A stretch of DNA of 64,000 bases from Providencia stuartii (GTDB lineage: Bacteria > Pseudomonadota > Gammaproteobacteria > Enterobacterales > Enterobacteriaceae). The translations under genes were made by a program, and so were the position numbers. Within the stretch, counting starts at the first letter, position 1. Each line of letters opens with the position of its first letter. The notes beneath the pieces are model-generated. The model saw only the letters and a program-made list of their open reading frames with translations, was not told the DNA's origin and searched no databases. Below are positions 9,518 through 21,473 of the stretch, in pieces. Location of the stretch: assembly GCA_900455155.1 (NCBI GenBank), contig UGUC01000002.1, positions 558,001 to 622,000 of the forward strand. Direction: 5' to 3'.

Positions 9518-9650
9518 GGTAATGCTGGTTTTGGGTAAGCCAAATATCTTGTCGAAGGCTCAATTAATAAAGAATGTGTAGATAGAGATACACATAATTA
9601 AAGCCAAATCCAATATCAGGGCTTGTAACAAACTCATTGATAGCCACCAA
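9518..9650 (-). pseudogene. Remnant of a PACE efflux gene (C-terminal part only)
   Basis: This stretch aligns base by base, at roughly 80-85% identity by eye, with 14465-14596, which encodes the C-terminal ~45 residues of the intact PACE exporter. It has the same orientation but no open frame and no 5' part; the homology stops at 9650, just before the ascG gene. It is a real truncation, not a frameshift error. Confidence 0.75.
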
Positions 9651-9676
9651 ATTCATACGAGATCAATAGTGGGTCG

Positions 9677-10690
9677 CTACAAATAAGGGCCATCAGCGAC
9701 TGAATCCCTTATTTTCAATTCAGACGTAAAGATGTTTTCTTTTGAAAAATAGCCACCATCAAGCATCGAAATAGTGCGATGGATCGCCTCATTAATCATT
9801 GCACTTATGGGATCTTTAATGCTGGATAAAGCAGGTTTTAGGAAGGGGGCTAATGGAATATCATCGAAACCGATAACGGAAACGTGGTATGGAACGGTTA
9901 TACCTGCATCATCCAACGCTTTGATTGCACCAATGGCCATATCGTCATTACTGGCTAGAATAGCGGTGAAAGGCGTCGCTTGCTGCTGTAATTTTATTAC
10001 GGCCTGAGTACCACAAGATGGTGTCCAGTGACCAGAAATAATTAGTGACTCATTAATATCAATACCATTGGCAGATAAGGCATCTTTATAACCAGACAGG
10101 CGTTCAATCGCGGTTGGCGAGTCCATTGAACCAGTGATAAAGGCAATTTCTTTATGCCCTCGGGAAATGAGATACTGTGTCGCATTAAAACTGGCGCCCC
10201 TATGATCGCAGACAACACAGTGACTGTGATTTTTTCTCAGTTTACGGTTCACAACCATAATCGGTTGGGTATGTTGATCAATTATTTCATCTATCTGGCT
10301 AATACTCAGAAAGCGTGAATAAACAATAATCGCATCACAACGCAATCCGAGCAAAAATTGAATCGCAGCATGCTCTTCCTCTGCACTGTGCTTTCCATCA
10401 ACAAGGAGCAGTTGCCGGCCGTTGTCCTCTAGTTTTTTTGCTGCTTGTGACAGGATTTCATTAAAATAACTGCCCTGATAAAGATTATTGGTCACCACCA
10501 AACCAATGCAGGCGGATTTGCTGGTTGAAAGGTGACGGGCTAGTAAATTAGGACGATAGCCGGTTTCTTCAATGGCTTGATAGACCCGTACTTTGGTCTC
10601 CTCGCTGGTGTAGCCTTTTCCAGATAGTACTCGCGAAACTGTCGCTTTTGATACGTTTGCCCGTTTCGCTACTTCCTGCATTGTAGACAT
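9677..10690 (-). CDS. ascG: LacI-family repressor of the asc operon, AscG
   Basis: The ~337-residue protein closely resembles E. coli AscG: N-terminal HTH MQEVAKRANVSKATVSRVLS, then GLVVTNNLYQGSYFNEIL, ADGKHS-like LLVDGKHSAEEEHAAIQ, and GSMDSPTAIERLSGYKDAL. It represses the beta-glucoside genes ascFB, which lie divergently to the right. The longer ATG at 10723 is possible, but ATG 10690 has an AGGA ribosome site and matches the family N-terminus. A perfect palindrome in the intergenic region is its probable operator. Confidence 0.9.
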   Translation of the reverse strand: MSTMQEVAKRANVSKATVSRVLSGKGYTSEETKVRVYQAIEETGYRPNLLARHLSTSKSACIGLVVTNNLYQGSYFNEILSQAAKKLEDNGRQLLLVDGKHSAEEEHAAIQFLLGLRCDAIIVYSRFLSISQIDEIIDQHTQPIMVVNRKLRKNHSHCVVCDHRGASFNATQYLISRGHKEIAFITGSMDSPTAIERLSGYKDALSANGIDINESLIISGHWTPSCGTQAVIKLQQQATPFTAILASNDDMAIGAIKALDDAGITVPYHVSVIGFDDIPLAPFLKPALSSIKDPISAMINEAIHRTISMLDGGYFSKENIFTSELKIRDSVADGPYL

Positions 10691-10876
10691 ATCTTTATCC
10701 TGACAAATTGATATCAAAATCATTTTACACTTTTATATAGGGAGATGCAGAGGTCTATGTCACTACCAAAGCGGATCCCAGCCAAAACCCAATCCTATTA
10801 CGTGAAAACTGTCACATAAAAAACAATTAAAATAATAAACATCTTGAACTACTTTCAAATATATTAAATATTATAT

Positions 10877-10888
10877 GTAACCGGTTAC
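10877..10888. promoter_or_regulatory. Probable AscG operator between ascG and ascF
   Basis: GTAACCGGTTAC is a perfect 12-bp palindrome with a central CG, resembling the E. coli AscG site. It lies 183 bp upstream of ascF and 187 bp upstream of ascG in a 370-bp divergent intergenic region where I see no other feature. Confidence 0.65.
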
Positions 10889-11060
10889 CTATTTGTTGCC
10901 CAGTAATATAAACACTTAAGCAATGATATTAAATATCTATTAATACATAGGCTTAGGTGCGTTTGCAAAAAACCAGAATATGTATTCGTTACGGGTATAG
11001 CTGCATACCATAGCTGCATACCGCTGAATGAAAAGTGTGATTACAAGAGAGCATTTAATT

Positions 11061-12501
11061 ATGTCAAAGAACTATGTGGCTGTTTCCCGTGCAATTGTTG
11101 ATGCTATTGGCGGGAGTGAAAATATCACTGCTATTACTCACTGTATGACCCGTCTGCGGCTTGTATTGAAAAGCGATAAGCCTGTTGACCTTGCACGCTT
11201 AAAAAGTATCGATGGTGTGCTGGGTGTAGTGAAGATGGACTTACAGTATCAGATCATCATTGGTAATACAGTTTCAAAGGTTTATGAGCAAGTGATCAAG
11301 TTGCTACCAGAAGGAGCTGTGCAGGAAACTCAACTTATCGCTAAAAAAAGCTGGTCCTTTCGCCGTGTAGGAAGCGGTATTCTCGATGCTTTAATCAGCA
11401 CGATGTCACCGCTGATCCCTGCGATTATTGGCGCGTCAATGGTAAAATTACTGGCCATGATCTTCGAGATGTCTGGTATTCTGACAAAAAGTTCCTCCAC
11501 ATTTATTTTGCTCAATGTCATTGGTGATGGGGCCATTTTTCTTCTTACCGATTATGGTTGCCGCCTCTGCTGCACTGAAATTCAAAACCAATATGTCGCT
11601 CGCCATTGCTATTTCAGGGGTGTTGGTGCATCCAGCATTTATTGAATTAATGGCTAAAGCAGCGCAAGGTCAACCTGTCGATTTTATTGGAATTTCAATT
11701 ACTCCAGTAAAATACACCTATACTGTGATCCCTGCATTATGCATGACTTGGATCCTCTCTTATATTGAAAAGTGGATTGATAAAATCACCCCTGCGGTTA
11801 CAAAGAATTTCCTTAAACCGATGCTCATTGTGCTGATAGCTTCGCCGATTGCCATTATCCTGATTGGTCCGATGGGGGTCTGGATTGGGAGTGGCATTTC
11901 AGCGCTGGTTTACACTATTCATGACTATCTTGGTTGGTTATCTGTCGCCATTATGGGAGCTATTTGGCCACTGCTCGTCATGACTGGTATGCATCGAGTA
12001 TTTACTCCAACCATTATTCAGACAATTGCTGAGACAGGAAAAGAAGGCATGGTGATGCCATCTGAAATCGGTGCCAACCTCTCATTGGGTGGCTCATCGC
12101 TGGCGGTTGCTTGGCGGACGAAAAACCCTGAATTACGTCAGACGGCACTTGCCGCTGCTGCCTCAGCGATTGTCGCCGGGATCACAGAGCCTGCACTGTA
12201 TGGCGTAGTAATACGTCTTAAGAAACCTTTAATCGCTTGTTTAATCACTGGATTTTTCTGTGGTGCAATTGCTGGAATCGGTGGTTTAGCAAGTCACTCT
12301 ATGGCCGCTCCGGGTCTATTCACCAGCGTACAGTTTTTTGATCCACAAAATCCGATGAGTATCGTTTGGGTATTTGGAGTCATGATCTTGTCGGTGGTAA
12401 TGTCATTTATTGTGACACTGCTACTTGGGTTTGAAGATATTCCTGTTGAAAAACAGGATGATAAACCAAAACAGGTAGCACAGGCTTTATCTCGTTCGTA
12501 A
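11061..12501 (+). CDS. ascF: Beta-glucoside PTS enzyme IIBC, AscF (one frameshift)
   Basis: AscF transports and phosphorylates cellobiose, arbutin or salicin. The IIB domain carries the phosphorylated cysteine in ITHCMTRLRLVLKS, followed by a IIC membrane domain with GITEPALYGV near the end. The frame changes near 11528: NVIGDGA should continue FFLPIMVAASAALKFKT, which one extra C in GGGGCCATTTTT disrupts. Removing it gives ~479 residues, close to the E. coli 485. The start is ATG 11061 with GAGAG upstream; 11028 is an alternative. The operon continues into ascB after 43 bp. Confidence 0.88.
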
Positions 12502-12520
12502 CAAATAATTATCTGAGTGA

Positions 12521-14009
<1,489 letters not shown>

Positions 14010-14087
14010 CTATTAAAACGGTGAAAACGTTCTAGTGTAGCCAAAAAGTCATTTATGACCGTTACAGAGAAATAGGGCAATTCATGA

Positions 14088-14346
14088 TGGCCTCATTTCG
14101 GTGGAATTACCTTGAAGCGATGGTTGTTGATCAAAGTTATCGTCGCCAAGGAATTGCGCGAGTTTGATTCTGTATACCCATGAAATGATGGAGGCATGTT
14201 ACCAGCGAGGAATGTTATCCGCTTCAAAGGAAGGGAAAACGCTCTCTCATTCAGTTGGCTGGAAGGTAGAAAGCGGCATTGTTTGAACGACAACAGTCAC
14301 TTTATTGAAGAAGTGGGTGGAGTAATGATGGGATGGTCAGTGAATG
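14088..14346 (+). pseudogene. Truncated, frameshifted aac(2')-like remnant
   Basis: The DNA translates, with one frame change near 14164, as [18 protein letters not shown] then LILYTHEMMEACYQRGML and SASKEGKTLSHSVGWKVES, which aligns with residues ~74-160 of AAC(2')-Ia at 8413-8949. The N-terminal 70 residues and the C-terminus are absent, so no active enzyme can be made even if sequencing errors are allowed. It is a diverged paralogue rather than a recent copy. It sits directly before a terminator and the intact PACE gene, mirroring the intact aac and truncated PACE at 8413-9650. Confidence 0.8.
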
Positions 14347-14398
14347 ATAATATGATTGGCTAGTGTTTGCGGGTTATTCTAACTATTTCGTCAACAAC

Positions 14399-14431
14399 CA
14401 AATAGCCATCCTTATTTAGGATGGCTATTTG
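14399..14431. terminator. Bidirectional terminator before the PACE gene
   Basis: CAAATAGCCATCC and GGATGGCTATTTG form a perfect 13-bp stem around TTATTTA. It lies 11 bp beyond the PACE stop codon (minus strand) and also follows the aac(2')-like remnant. Confidence 0.75.
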
Positions 14432-14442
14432 AGTTAGCTCCA

Positions 14443-14883
14443 TTAATGACTGTGCTCCTGTTGCGGCAAGGCAGATGCCGGAAGCCCAAATATCTTGTCA
14501 AAGGCCCAATTAAAAAAGAATGTGTAGATAGGGATAAAAATAATTAAAGCAAAATCCAATATCAGAGCTTGTAACAAGCTAATTGATAGCCACCAAGCAA
14601 TCAATGGAATTAGAAAGATCACCAAGGTTAATTGAAATAAAACCGCATGGGCAAACCGGCGGCGAAATGTGCGAATTCGGGATTTCTGTTTGGATTCCCA
14701 ATATTCAAAAGCGACATTGAAAATAAAGTTCCAACTAACGGCGATGGTGGTTATTACCAAAGCCAATGGCCCAGTTGTACCCGCTGAATTCCCCGAAAGA
14801 AATGCGAGTGCTAATGATGAAATCACCCAGCCAATCACTTCATAGGCGGTGATAAAAACAATTTTACGCTTAATACCTTGCAT
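14443..14883 (-). CDS. PACE-family multidrug/biocide efflux transporter
   Basis: This 146-residue protein has four membrane helices in two tandem repeats, the mark of the PACE family (AceI-like), with conserved blocks RKIVFITAYEVIGW, WNFIFNVAFEYWE, RRFAHAVLFQ and the final YTFFFNWAFDKIFGLP. Such proteins export chlorhexidine, short diamines and other biocides. It is divergent from a LysR gene 97 bp away, the standard arrangement for PACE genes and their regulators. A truncated second copy is at 9518-9650. Confidence 0.88.
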   Translation of the reverse strand: MQGIKRKIVFITAYEVIGWVISSLALAFLSGNSAGTTGPLALVITTIAVSWNFIFNVAFEYWESKQKSRIRTFRRRFAHAVLFQLTLVIFLIPLIAWWLSISLLQALILDFALIIFIPIYTFFFNWAFDKIFGLPASALPQQEHSH

Positions 14884-14980
14884 GTTTTATCTCATTTACT
14901 GTGTCGTCAGGTCTGGTAAATTAAATCAAGATTGATGATAATAAAAGTCAGCTACTATCAATATTATTGAAAGGTTAGAG

Positions 14981-15886
14981 ATGCCATTTAACAGTGATAA
15001 TTTAATGATCTTTTTAACGGTATTAGAAAAAGGATCTTTTTCAGCAGCGGCAAGGGCATTACACCGTGTGCCGTCCGCGGTGAGTATGGCTATCGCCAAT
15101 TTAGAGGCGGAGTTGGGCTTTTTGCTGTTTGAAAGGCATACAAGGGAGCCTAAACCAACCGAAAAAGCGCTGGCCTTAGCACCTTATGCACGTAATATTG
15201 TGGATAATCTATGGCAGTTGAATGTATTTTCTCGCGAGTTGACTCAAGGGGTAGAAAGTACGTTAACGATTGGAATTGCGGAAGGAATTAACCCTGATTT
15301 ATTATTTGATGCGCTAAAAATATTGAGTCAGCGCTACCCATTAATGCATGTGGAATTAATGACCGCGCCTCAAGATGATATTTTACCTTTATTGCATCAA
15401 AATCATATTCAATTAGCCATTGCATTTGGTGGTATATCGGTCAATTCACAAGAGCAGTTTCACTGTATTGGCTATGAGTCTTTAGTCGCAACCATCTCAT
15501 CAAAACATCCATCAATTGGGCATTCAGCTTCCTTATATATGGAAGATCTCGTGCAAACTCGTCAAATAATTATTACTAGTTTTCAGCATCAGCTCAGCGA
15601 TATTCGTGCTGTAGTTGCGACTAATTATTGGCGAACAGATAATTTTTCAATGGCATTGGGATTAGTTGAAGCTGGAATGGGATGGGGAAATTTACCCCTC
15701 TCTTTAATTAAAGATAAATTACAGCAGGGTTCACTGAAACGATTAGAGTTTAAAAATACGCCGAATGGCTTAGAGCTACCGATACATATTGTTTGCATGA
15801 AAGGTCAGGTGTTAAAGCGTGGTGCACAGGAATGTATTGAATTATTAAAGGCAAATAATCAATTAATGCAATCTTCCCGTGTTTAA
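14981..15886 (+). CDS. LysR-family transcriptional regulator
   Basis: This 301-residue protein has an N-terminal winged HTH ([21 protein letters not shown], then [20 protein letters not shown]) and a LysR substrate-binding domain. It is transcribed divergently from the PACE gene, which it probably controls. It lies 29 bp upstream of ynfA and may share a transcript with it. The effector cannot be predicted. Confidence 0.85.
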   Translation: MPFNSDNLMIFLTVLEKGSFSAAARALHRVPSAVSMAIANLEAELGFLLFERHTREPKPTEKALALAPYARNIVDNLWQLNVFSRELTQGVESTLTIGIAEGINPDLLFDALKILSQRYPLMHVELMTAPQDDILPLLHQNHIQLAIAFGGISVNSQEQFHCIGYESLVATISSKHPSIGHSASLYMEDLVQTRQIIITSFQHQLSDIRAVVATNYWRTDNFSMALGLVEAGMGWGNLPLSLIKDKLQQGSLKRLEFKNTPNGLELPIHIVCMKGQVLKRGAQECIELLKANNQLMQSSRV

Positions 15887-15915
15887 AAAACGGTTCTAAT
15901 GTAGAGAATACTTTT

Positions 15916-16240
15916 ATGTCACTAAACATTATTGGTTTATTCTTTTTAACGGCGTTAGCTGAGATTGCAGGTTGCTATTTCCCGTATTTATGGATGAAAA
16001 AGCAAGGTAGTGCATGGTTACTTTTGCCTGCTGCACTATGTTTAATGTTGTTTGTTTGGTTGCTGACGCTCCATCCTGAAGCAAGTGGGCGAATTTATGC
16101 AACATATGGGGGGATCTATATTGCAACTGCATTGATATGGTTGCGTATAGTCGATGGTGTATCATTAAACACAACGGACTGGGTGGGGGGCTGTAGTAGT
16201 ATTTATTGGTGCTGGTATTATTATTAGTGGTTGGAAATAG
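15916..16240 (+). CDS. ynfA: YnfA/UPF0060 family membrane protein (one frameshift)
   Basis: This SMR-like four-helix protein of ~107 residues matches E. coli YnfA ([58 protein letters not shown]). An extra G in the G6 run at 16184-16189 shifts the frame after TTDWVG; removing it restores [16 protein letters not shown] and a stop at 16238-16240. YnfA proteins are linked to small multidrug efflux, but their substrates are poorly known. Confidence 0.85.
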
Positions 16241-16773
16241 CGTTTAATTTTAAATTAATATAATTAGTTAACGCTTATTAATGAAAAGGGATTTTTGTTT
16301 TTAGTTGGATGATTATTTGAATTAAAGTAAAATTACGTATTCCTAAAGTTAAATTTAATAATAATGATAAATAGCGCGTTATTTGGTTTAAGTTTTATTT
16401 TTGTTTGGTCTTGTGGTTTTTATATTTTGATCTGAATTGTATTTTTGCAATTTATAAATTTATCGTTAATTGATCTGTATCAATATTTAAAATAGCTACT
16501 CTATTGGTAGTATATTTAATTGGAGATTAACTACTCAGTTAATATTAATTTACCTTTTATTTTCACATTCATTGATTTTAGGCAATATATAATTATCATA
16601 CGCTGATATTCTGCGACCGACTTATACCCATTTTGTTTCAAGTTGCTTAGTGTTGGACTGCACCGATTAATTCGAGTTATAGAATTTATCTTTGTCTCGA
16701 AATAGCGTTGTTAGCCACCTATCGCATGCTTGGATTATTTAGGGTAATGACAATAAATATAAAGAGGGAAGCA
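16241..16773. other. Gene-free 533-bp region upstream of fdnG
   Basis: This AT-rich region carries a perfect FNR box (16470-16483), a TATATT box at 16511-16516, and a TACCCAT NarL-type heptamer at 16625-16631. The stretch TATACCCATTTTGTTTCAAG (16624-16643) resembles the left end of a repeat common between genes in this group. No ORF with a ribosome site is seen before fdnG. Confidence 0.5.
16470..16483. promoter_or_regulatory. FNR-binding site of the fdn operon
   Basis: TTGATCTGTATCAA fits the FNR consensus TTGAT-N4-ATCAA exactly. Its centre is ~32-37 bp upstream of a TATATT box at 16511, a spacing compatible with FNR class II activation. It precedes fdnG by ~290 bp and predicts anaerobic induction of formate dehydrogenase-N. 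Confidence 0.8.
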
Positions 16774-19700
16774 ATGAACGTCAGTCGCAGAAAGTTTTTT
16801 AAAATCTGTGCCGGCGGGATGGCAGGTACTACTGTAGCAGCGTTAGGTTTTATGCCAGCAACGGCAATGGCCAATGTACGTGAATATAAATTACTACGGT
16901 CTAAAGAGACTCGTAATACTTGTACTTACTGTTCTGTAGGGTGTGGATTATTAATCTATAGCATGGGCGATGGTGCCATGAATGCTAAATCCGCTATTTT
17001 CCATGTTGAAGGAGATCCTGATCATCCTGTTAACCGTGGAGCTTTATGTCCTAAAGGGGCGGGCCTACTTGATTACATCCATAGTGAAAATCGACTACGT
17101 TATCCTGAATATCGCGCCACCAGGCTCTGATAAATGGCAGCGTATAAGTTGGGATGAAGCTTTCACCCGTATTGCTCGGTTAATGAAAGATGACCGAGAC
17201 GCAAATTTCATCGAAAAAAATGAACAAGGAACAACGGTAAATCGTTGGTTATCGACAGGGATGCTTTGTGCATCCGCGGCGAGCAACGAAACCGGTATGT
17301 TAACTCAGAAATTTGCACGCTCCCCTCGGGATGTTAGCGGTTGATAACCAAGCGCGTGTCTGACACGGACCAACGGTAGCAAGTCTTGCTCCAACATTTG
17401 GTCGCGGTGCGATGACCAACCACTGGGTTGATATCAAAAATGCTAATGTCGTCGTTGTGATGGGCCGGAAAATGCTGCGGAAGCACATCCTGTTGGATTC
17501 CGCTGGGCAATTGAAGGCGAAAAATAACAACGATGCCACACTGATTGTCATTGATCCACGTTTTACGCGTACGGCATCAGTGGCTGATCACTATGTGCCT
17601 ATTCGCTCAGGTACTGACATTACCTTCTTGTCTGGGGTACTACTGTATCTGATAGAAAATAACAAAATTAATAAAGAGTACGTACAACACTATACCAATG
17701 CGGCACTCTTGGTAAGGGATGATTTCAGCTTTGAAGATGGTCTATTTAGTGGTTATAACGCGGAAAAACGCGCTTATGATAAGACCACGTGGAACTATCA
17801 ATTTGATGAAAATGGTCATGCGTTGCGTGATGACTCTTTACAACATCCTCGTTGTGTATGGAATTTGCTCAAACAGCACGTTTCTCGTTATACACCCGAA
17901 ATCGTCGAACAAATTTGTGGTACACCAAAAGATGACTTTTTAAAAGTCTGCGAAATTTTGGCTTCAACCCAGCGCTGCCGATAGAACAACAACGTTTTTA
18001 TATGCGTTAGGTTGGACTCAACATACTGTTGGTGCACAAAATATTCGTACTATGGCGATGATCCAATTGCTGCTCGGCAATATGGGTATGGCTGGTGGTG
18101 GGGTGAATGCGCTGCGTGGTCACTCAAATATTCAAGGGCTGACGGATCTCGGTTTGTTATCAACAAGTCTACCGGGATATCTCACTTTGCCTTCTGAAAA
18201 AATGGTGACAGTAGACAGCTATTTAGCTGCTAATACACCAAAAGCAACGTTGCCAAATCAGGTTAACTATTGGAGTAACTATCCAAAATTCTTTGTCAGT
18301 TTGATGAAGTCTTTCTATGGTGATGCTGCGCAAAAAGATAATCAATGGGGCTATGATTGGTTGCCAAAATGGGATCAGGCTTATGATGTCATGAAGTATT
18401 TTGACATGATGAGTAAAGATCAAGTTAATGGCTATATTTGCCAAGGTTTTAACCCTGTTGCATCGTTCCCGGACAAGAACAAAGTAGTTAGCTGCTTAAG
18501 TAAATTGAAGTACTTAGTTATTGTTGACCCTTTGGTGACGGAAACGGCTAATTTCTGGCAAAACCATGGTGAGATGAATGACGTTGATACGGCATCTATC
18601 CAAACTGAAGTGTTCCGTTTGCCATCAACCTGTTTCGCCGAAGAAGATGGTTCGATTGCTAACTCAGGCCGTTGGTTGCAATGGCACTGGAAGGCAGCAG
18701 ACGCACCGGGTGAAGCACGTAATGACGGTCAGATCTTAACCGGTATTTTATATAAAATCCGCGAGCTTTATGAGCAAGAAGGCGGGAAAGGTCGTGATCA
18801 ATTAATGCAGATGCGTTGGGATTACAAACGCCAATTCCATCCTGAATCAGAAGAAGTTGCGAAAGAGAACAATGGCGTTGCATTGGTCGATTTGTATGAT
18901 GCTGACGGTAATTTGCAAGCCAAAAAAGGTGAACTGCTTAGCTCGTTCGCGCTGTTACGCGATGACGGCTCTACGGCCTCGTCTTGCTGGATTTATACTG
19001 GTTGCTGGACCGAAAAAGGGAACCAGATGGCAAACCGTGATAACAGTGACCCATCAGGACTCGGAAATACATTAGGTTGGGCGTGGGCATGGCCATTGAA
19101 TCGCCGCGTGATTTATAACCGTGCATCTTGTGATACACAAGGTAAGCCATGGGATAAAAAACGGATGTTGATCGAGTGGAATGGGAAAAAATGGGTCGGT
19201 AATGATATTCCTGACTTTAATGCTTCGGCACCTGAAGTCGGTACTGGGCCATTTATCATGCAACCTGAAGGCTTAGGCCGTCTATTTGCAATTGATAAAA
19301 TGGCGGAAGGGCCATTCCCTGAACATTATGAGCCGTTTGAAACCCCATTAGGTACGAACCCGCTACATCCAAATGTCGTTTCTAACCCAGCGGCACGTAT
19401 TTTTGAGGACGATAAAAAGCGCCTTGGAAACCATGAGCAGTTCCCTTATGTCGGAACGACTTACCGCTTAACGGAGCATTTCCATACGTGGACGAAGCAT
19501 GCGCGTTTAAATGCGATTGTGCAGCCTGAACAATTCGTTGAGATCAGTGAAACCTTGGCGAAGGCAAAAGGTATTGCAAATGGCGATAGAGTCAAAGTGA
19601 GCAGTCAACGTGGCTTCATTAAAGCAGTAGCCGTTGTGACACAGCGCTTACAAACGTTGATGGTCGATGGTAAACCGATAGAAACGGTTGGGGTACCGAT

Positions 19701-19827
19701 CCACTGGGGCTTTGAAGGTGCAACGCAAAAAGGCTTCATTACGAATACGTTAACACCATCCGTTGGTGACGCAAACTCTCAGACACCTGAGTATAAAGCG
19801 TTTTTGGTTAATATAGAGAAGGCGTAA
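16774..19827 (+). CDS. fdnG: Formate dehydrogenase-N alpha subunit FdnG, selenocysteine enzyme (several frameshifts)
   Basis: FdnG is the periplasmic molybdopterin subunit that oxidises formate. A Tat signal (SRRKFFKICAGGMAG) is followed by the Fe-S motif CTYCSVGCGLL. The active-site selenocysteine is the in-frame TGA at 17361-17363 (DNQARV-Sec-HGPTVASLAP), residue 196, the E. coli position. One-base insertions occur near 17117, 17324 and 17972, and three more between 17464 and 17513 cancel out but garble ~16 residues around MGGNAAEAHPVGFRWA. Removing all six gives 1015 residues, exactly the E. coli length, so errors are likelier than decay. ATG 16774 has an AGAGGGAAG ribosome site. First gene of fdnGHI. 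Confidence 0.93.
17361..17400 (+). other. Selenocysteine codon and SECIS element in fdnG
   Basis: The TGA at 17361-17363 is in frame after the CGT GTC codons and directly followed by CACGGACCAACGGTAGCAAG, very close to the fdnG SECIS of E. coli, whose apical loop binds SelB. It directs insertion of selenocysteine in place of termination. Confidence 0.88.
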
Positions 19828-19839
19828 GGGAGGGAACGA

Positions 19840-20722
19840 ATGCAATCTCAAGACATTATTAAACGTTCCGCGACCAACAGTATTACGCCTCCACCACAAG
19901 CGCGTGATGACAAGTTTGAAGTTGCGAAACTCATTGATGTAACGTCCTGTATTGGTTGTAAAGCCTGTCAGGTGGCGTGTTCGGAATGGAACGACATTCG
20001 TGATGAGGTCGGCCATTGTGTGGGGGTTTATGACAACCCTCTGGATTTGAGCGCTAAGTCATGGACAGTGATGCGTTTTAGCGAAACGACTGAAAATGGC
20101 AAGTTAGAATGGCTTATCCGTAAAGATGGCTGTATGCACTGTACGGATCCTGGTTGTTTAAAATCTTGCCCTTCAGCAGGCGCTATTATCCAATATGCAA
20201 ATGGTATTGTGGATTTCCAATCTGAGCACTGTATCGGTTGTGGTTATTGTATTGCGGGATGCCCATTTAATATTCCTCGTTTAAACCCGAAAGATAATCG
20301 AGTTTATAAATGTACTTTGTGTGTGGATAGAGTCGCGGTAGGCCAAGAGCCAGCCTGTGTGAAAACCTGCCCAACAGGGGCTATTCATTTCGGTACTAAA
20401 AAAGAGATGTTGGAATATGCCTCTGAGCGTGTCGATAAACTACAAAAACGTGGTTTTAAAAACGCAGGGGATCTACGACCCTAAAGGCGTGGGCGGTACA
20501 CATGTGATGTATGTACTCCAACATGCGGATAATCCAGAGTTATATCATGGGTTACCAAAGGATCCACAAATTGATACACCGATTAACTTGTGGAAGGCAG
20601 TCTTGAAACCACTTTCAGTAGTCGGCTTTATTGCCACTTTTGCAGGGTTGATTTTCCACTATGTTGGAGTTGGCCCTAATAAAGAAGTGGATGATGAAGA
20701 GGAGGAAGATGGTCATGAGTAA
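19840..20722 (+). CDS. fdnH: Formate dehydrogenase-N beta subunit FdnH (one frameshift)
   Basis: FdnH carries electrons from FdnG to FdnI through four [4Fe-4S] clusters. Cysteine groups are visible in [42 protein letters not shown] and [21 protein letters not shown], followed by one C-terminal membrane helix ([18 protein letters not shown]). One extra G in the run at 20468 after KNAG shifts the frame; without it the protein is ~293 residues, as in E. coli. It begins 12 bp after fdnG and overlaps fdnI by 8 bp. Confidence 0.92.
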
Positions 20723-21369
20723 AAAGAGCAAAATGATTGTTCGGACAAAGTTTATTGACCGAGCATGCCACTGGACCGTGGTTATCTGCTTCTTTTTAGT
20801 TGCTTTGTCTGGGATAGCGCCTCTTTTTCCCAACATTGCAATGGTTGACTGAAACCTTTGGTACACCACAAATGGGGCGGATCCTACATCCATTTTTTGG
20901 TGTATTAATCTTTGTGGTGTTGATGTTTATGTTTTTCCGTTTTGTAAAACATAACATTCCAGATAAACAAGATTTACCTTGGATCAAGAACATTGTTGAG
21001 GTTCTTAAAGGTAACGAACACCATGTTGCAGATGTAGGCAAATATAACGCAGGACAAAAAATGATGTTCTGGAGCATCATGAGTATGATTTTTGTACTCT
21101 TAGCAACAGGGATCATTATCTGGCGTCCATATTTTGCGCATTTATTCCCAATGTGGTTAGTACGCTGGAGTTTATTTATCCATGCGGCGGCGGCAATCAT
21201 CTTAATTCACGCTATTCTGATTCATATGTATATGGCATTTTGGGTTAAAGGCTCGATTAAGGGGATGATTGAAGGGAAAGTCAGTCGTCGTTGGGCGAAA
21301 AAACATCACCCTCGTTGGTATCGAGAAATTGAAGCAAAAGAGGCGGAAACGGAAAAAAACAAATCGTAA
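20715..21369 (+). CDS. fdnI: Formate dehydrogenase-N gamma subunit FdnI, cytochrome b556 (one frameshift)
   Basis: FdnI is the membrane cytochrome b subunit that passes electrons to menaquinone. It has four helices and the heme-ligand region [23 protein letters not shown], and [20 protein letters not shown]. One extra base near 20818 (after LSGIA) breaks the frame; removing it gives [15 protein letters not shown] and 217 residues, the E. coli length. The start overlaps the fdnH stop, a sign of coupling. Confidence 0.92.
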
Positions 21370-21390
21370 CGCTTTCCATTTTTAATTCAA

Positions 21391-21420
21391 AGCCACTGCA
21401 ATAATGCGGTGGCTTTTTTT
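21391..21420 (+). terminator. Terminator of fdnGHI
   Basis: AGCCACTGCA, an ATAA loop and TGCGGTGGCT form a 10-bp stem (with one wobble pair) followed by seven or more T residues, 22 bp after the fdnI stop. Confidence 0.85.
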
Positions 21421-21473
21421 TGGCGATTTTTTTGTTAGTGTTAATGGTTCGTGCATATGCAGAGGAAAAAAAC

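Noticed and set aside
11500..11560. Programmed ribosomal frameshift in ascF
   Set aside because: The site is not a slippery heptamer with a following structure, and many unrelated genes in the window show the same type of one-base insertion.
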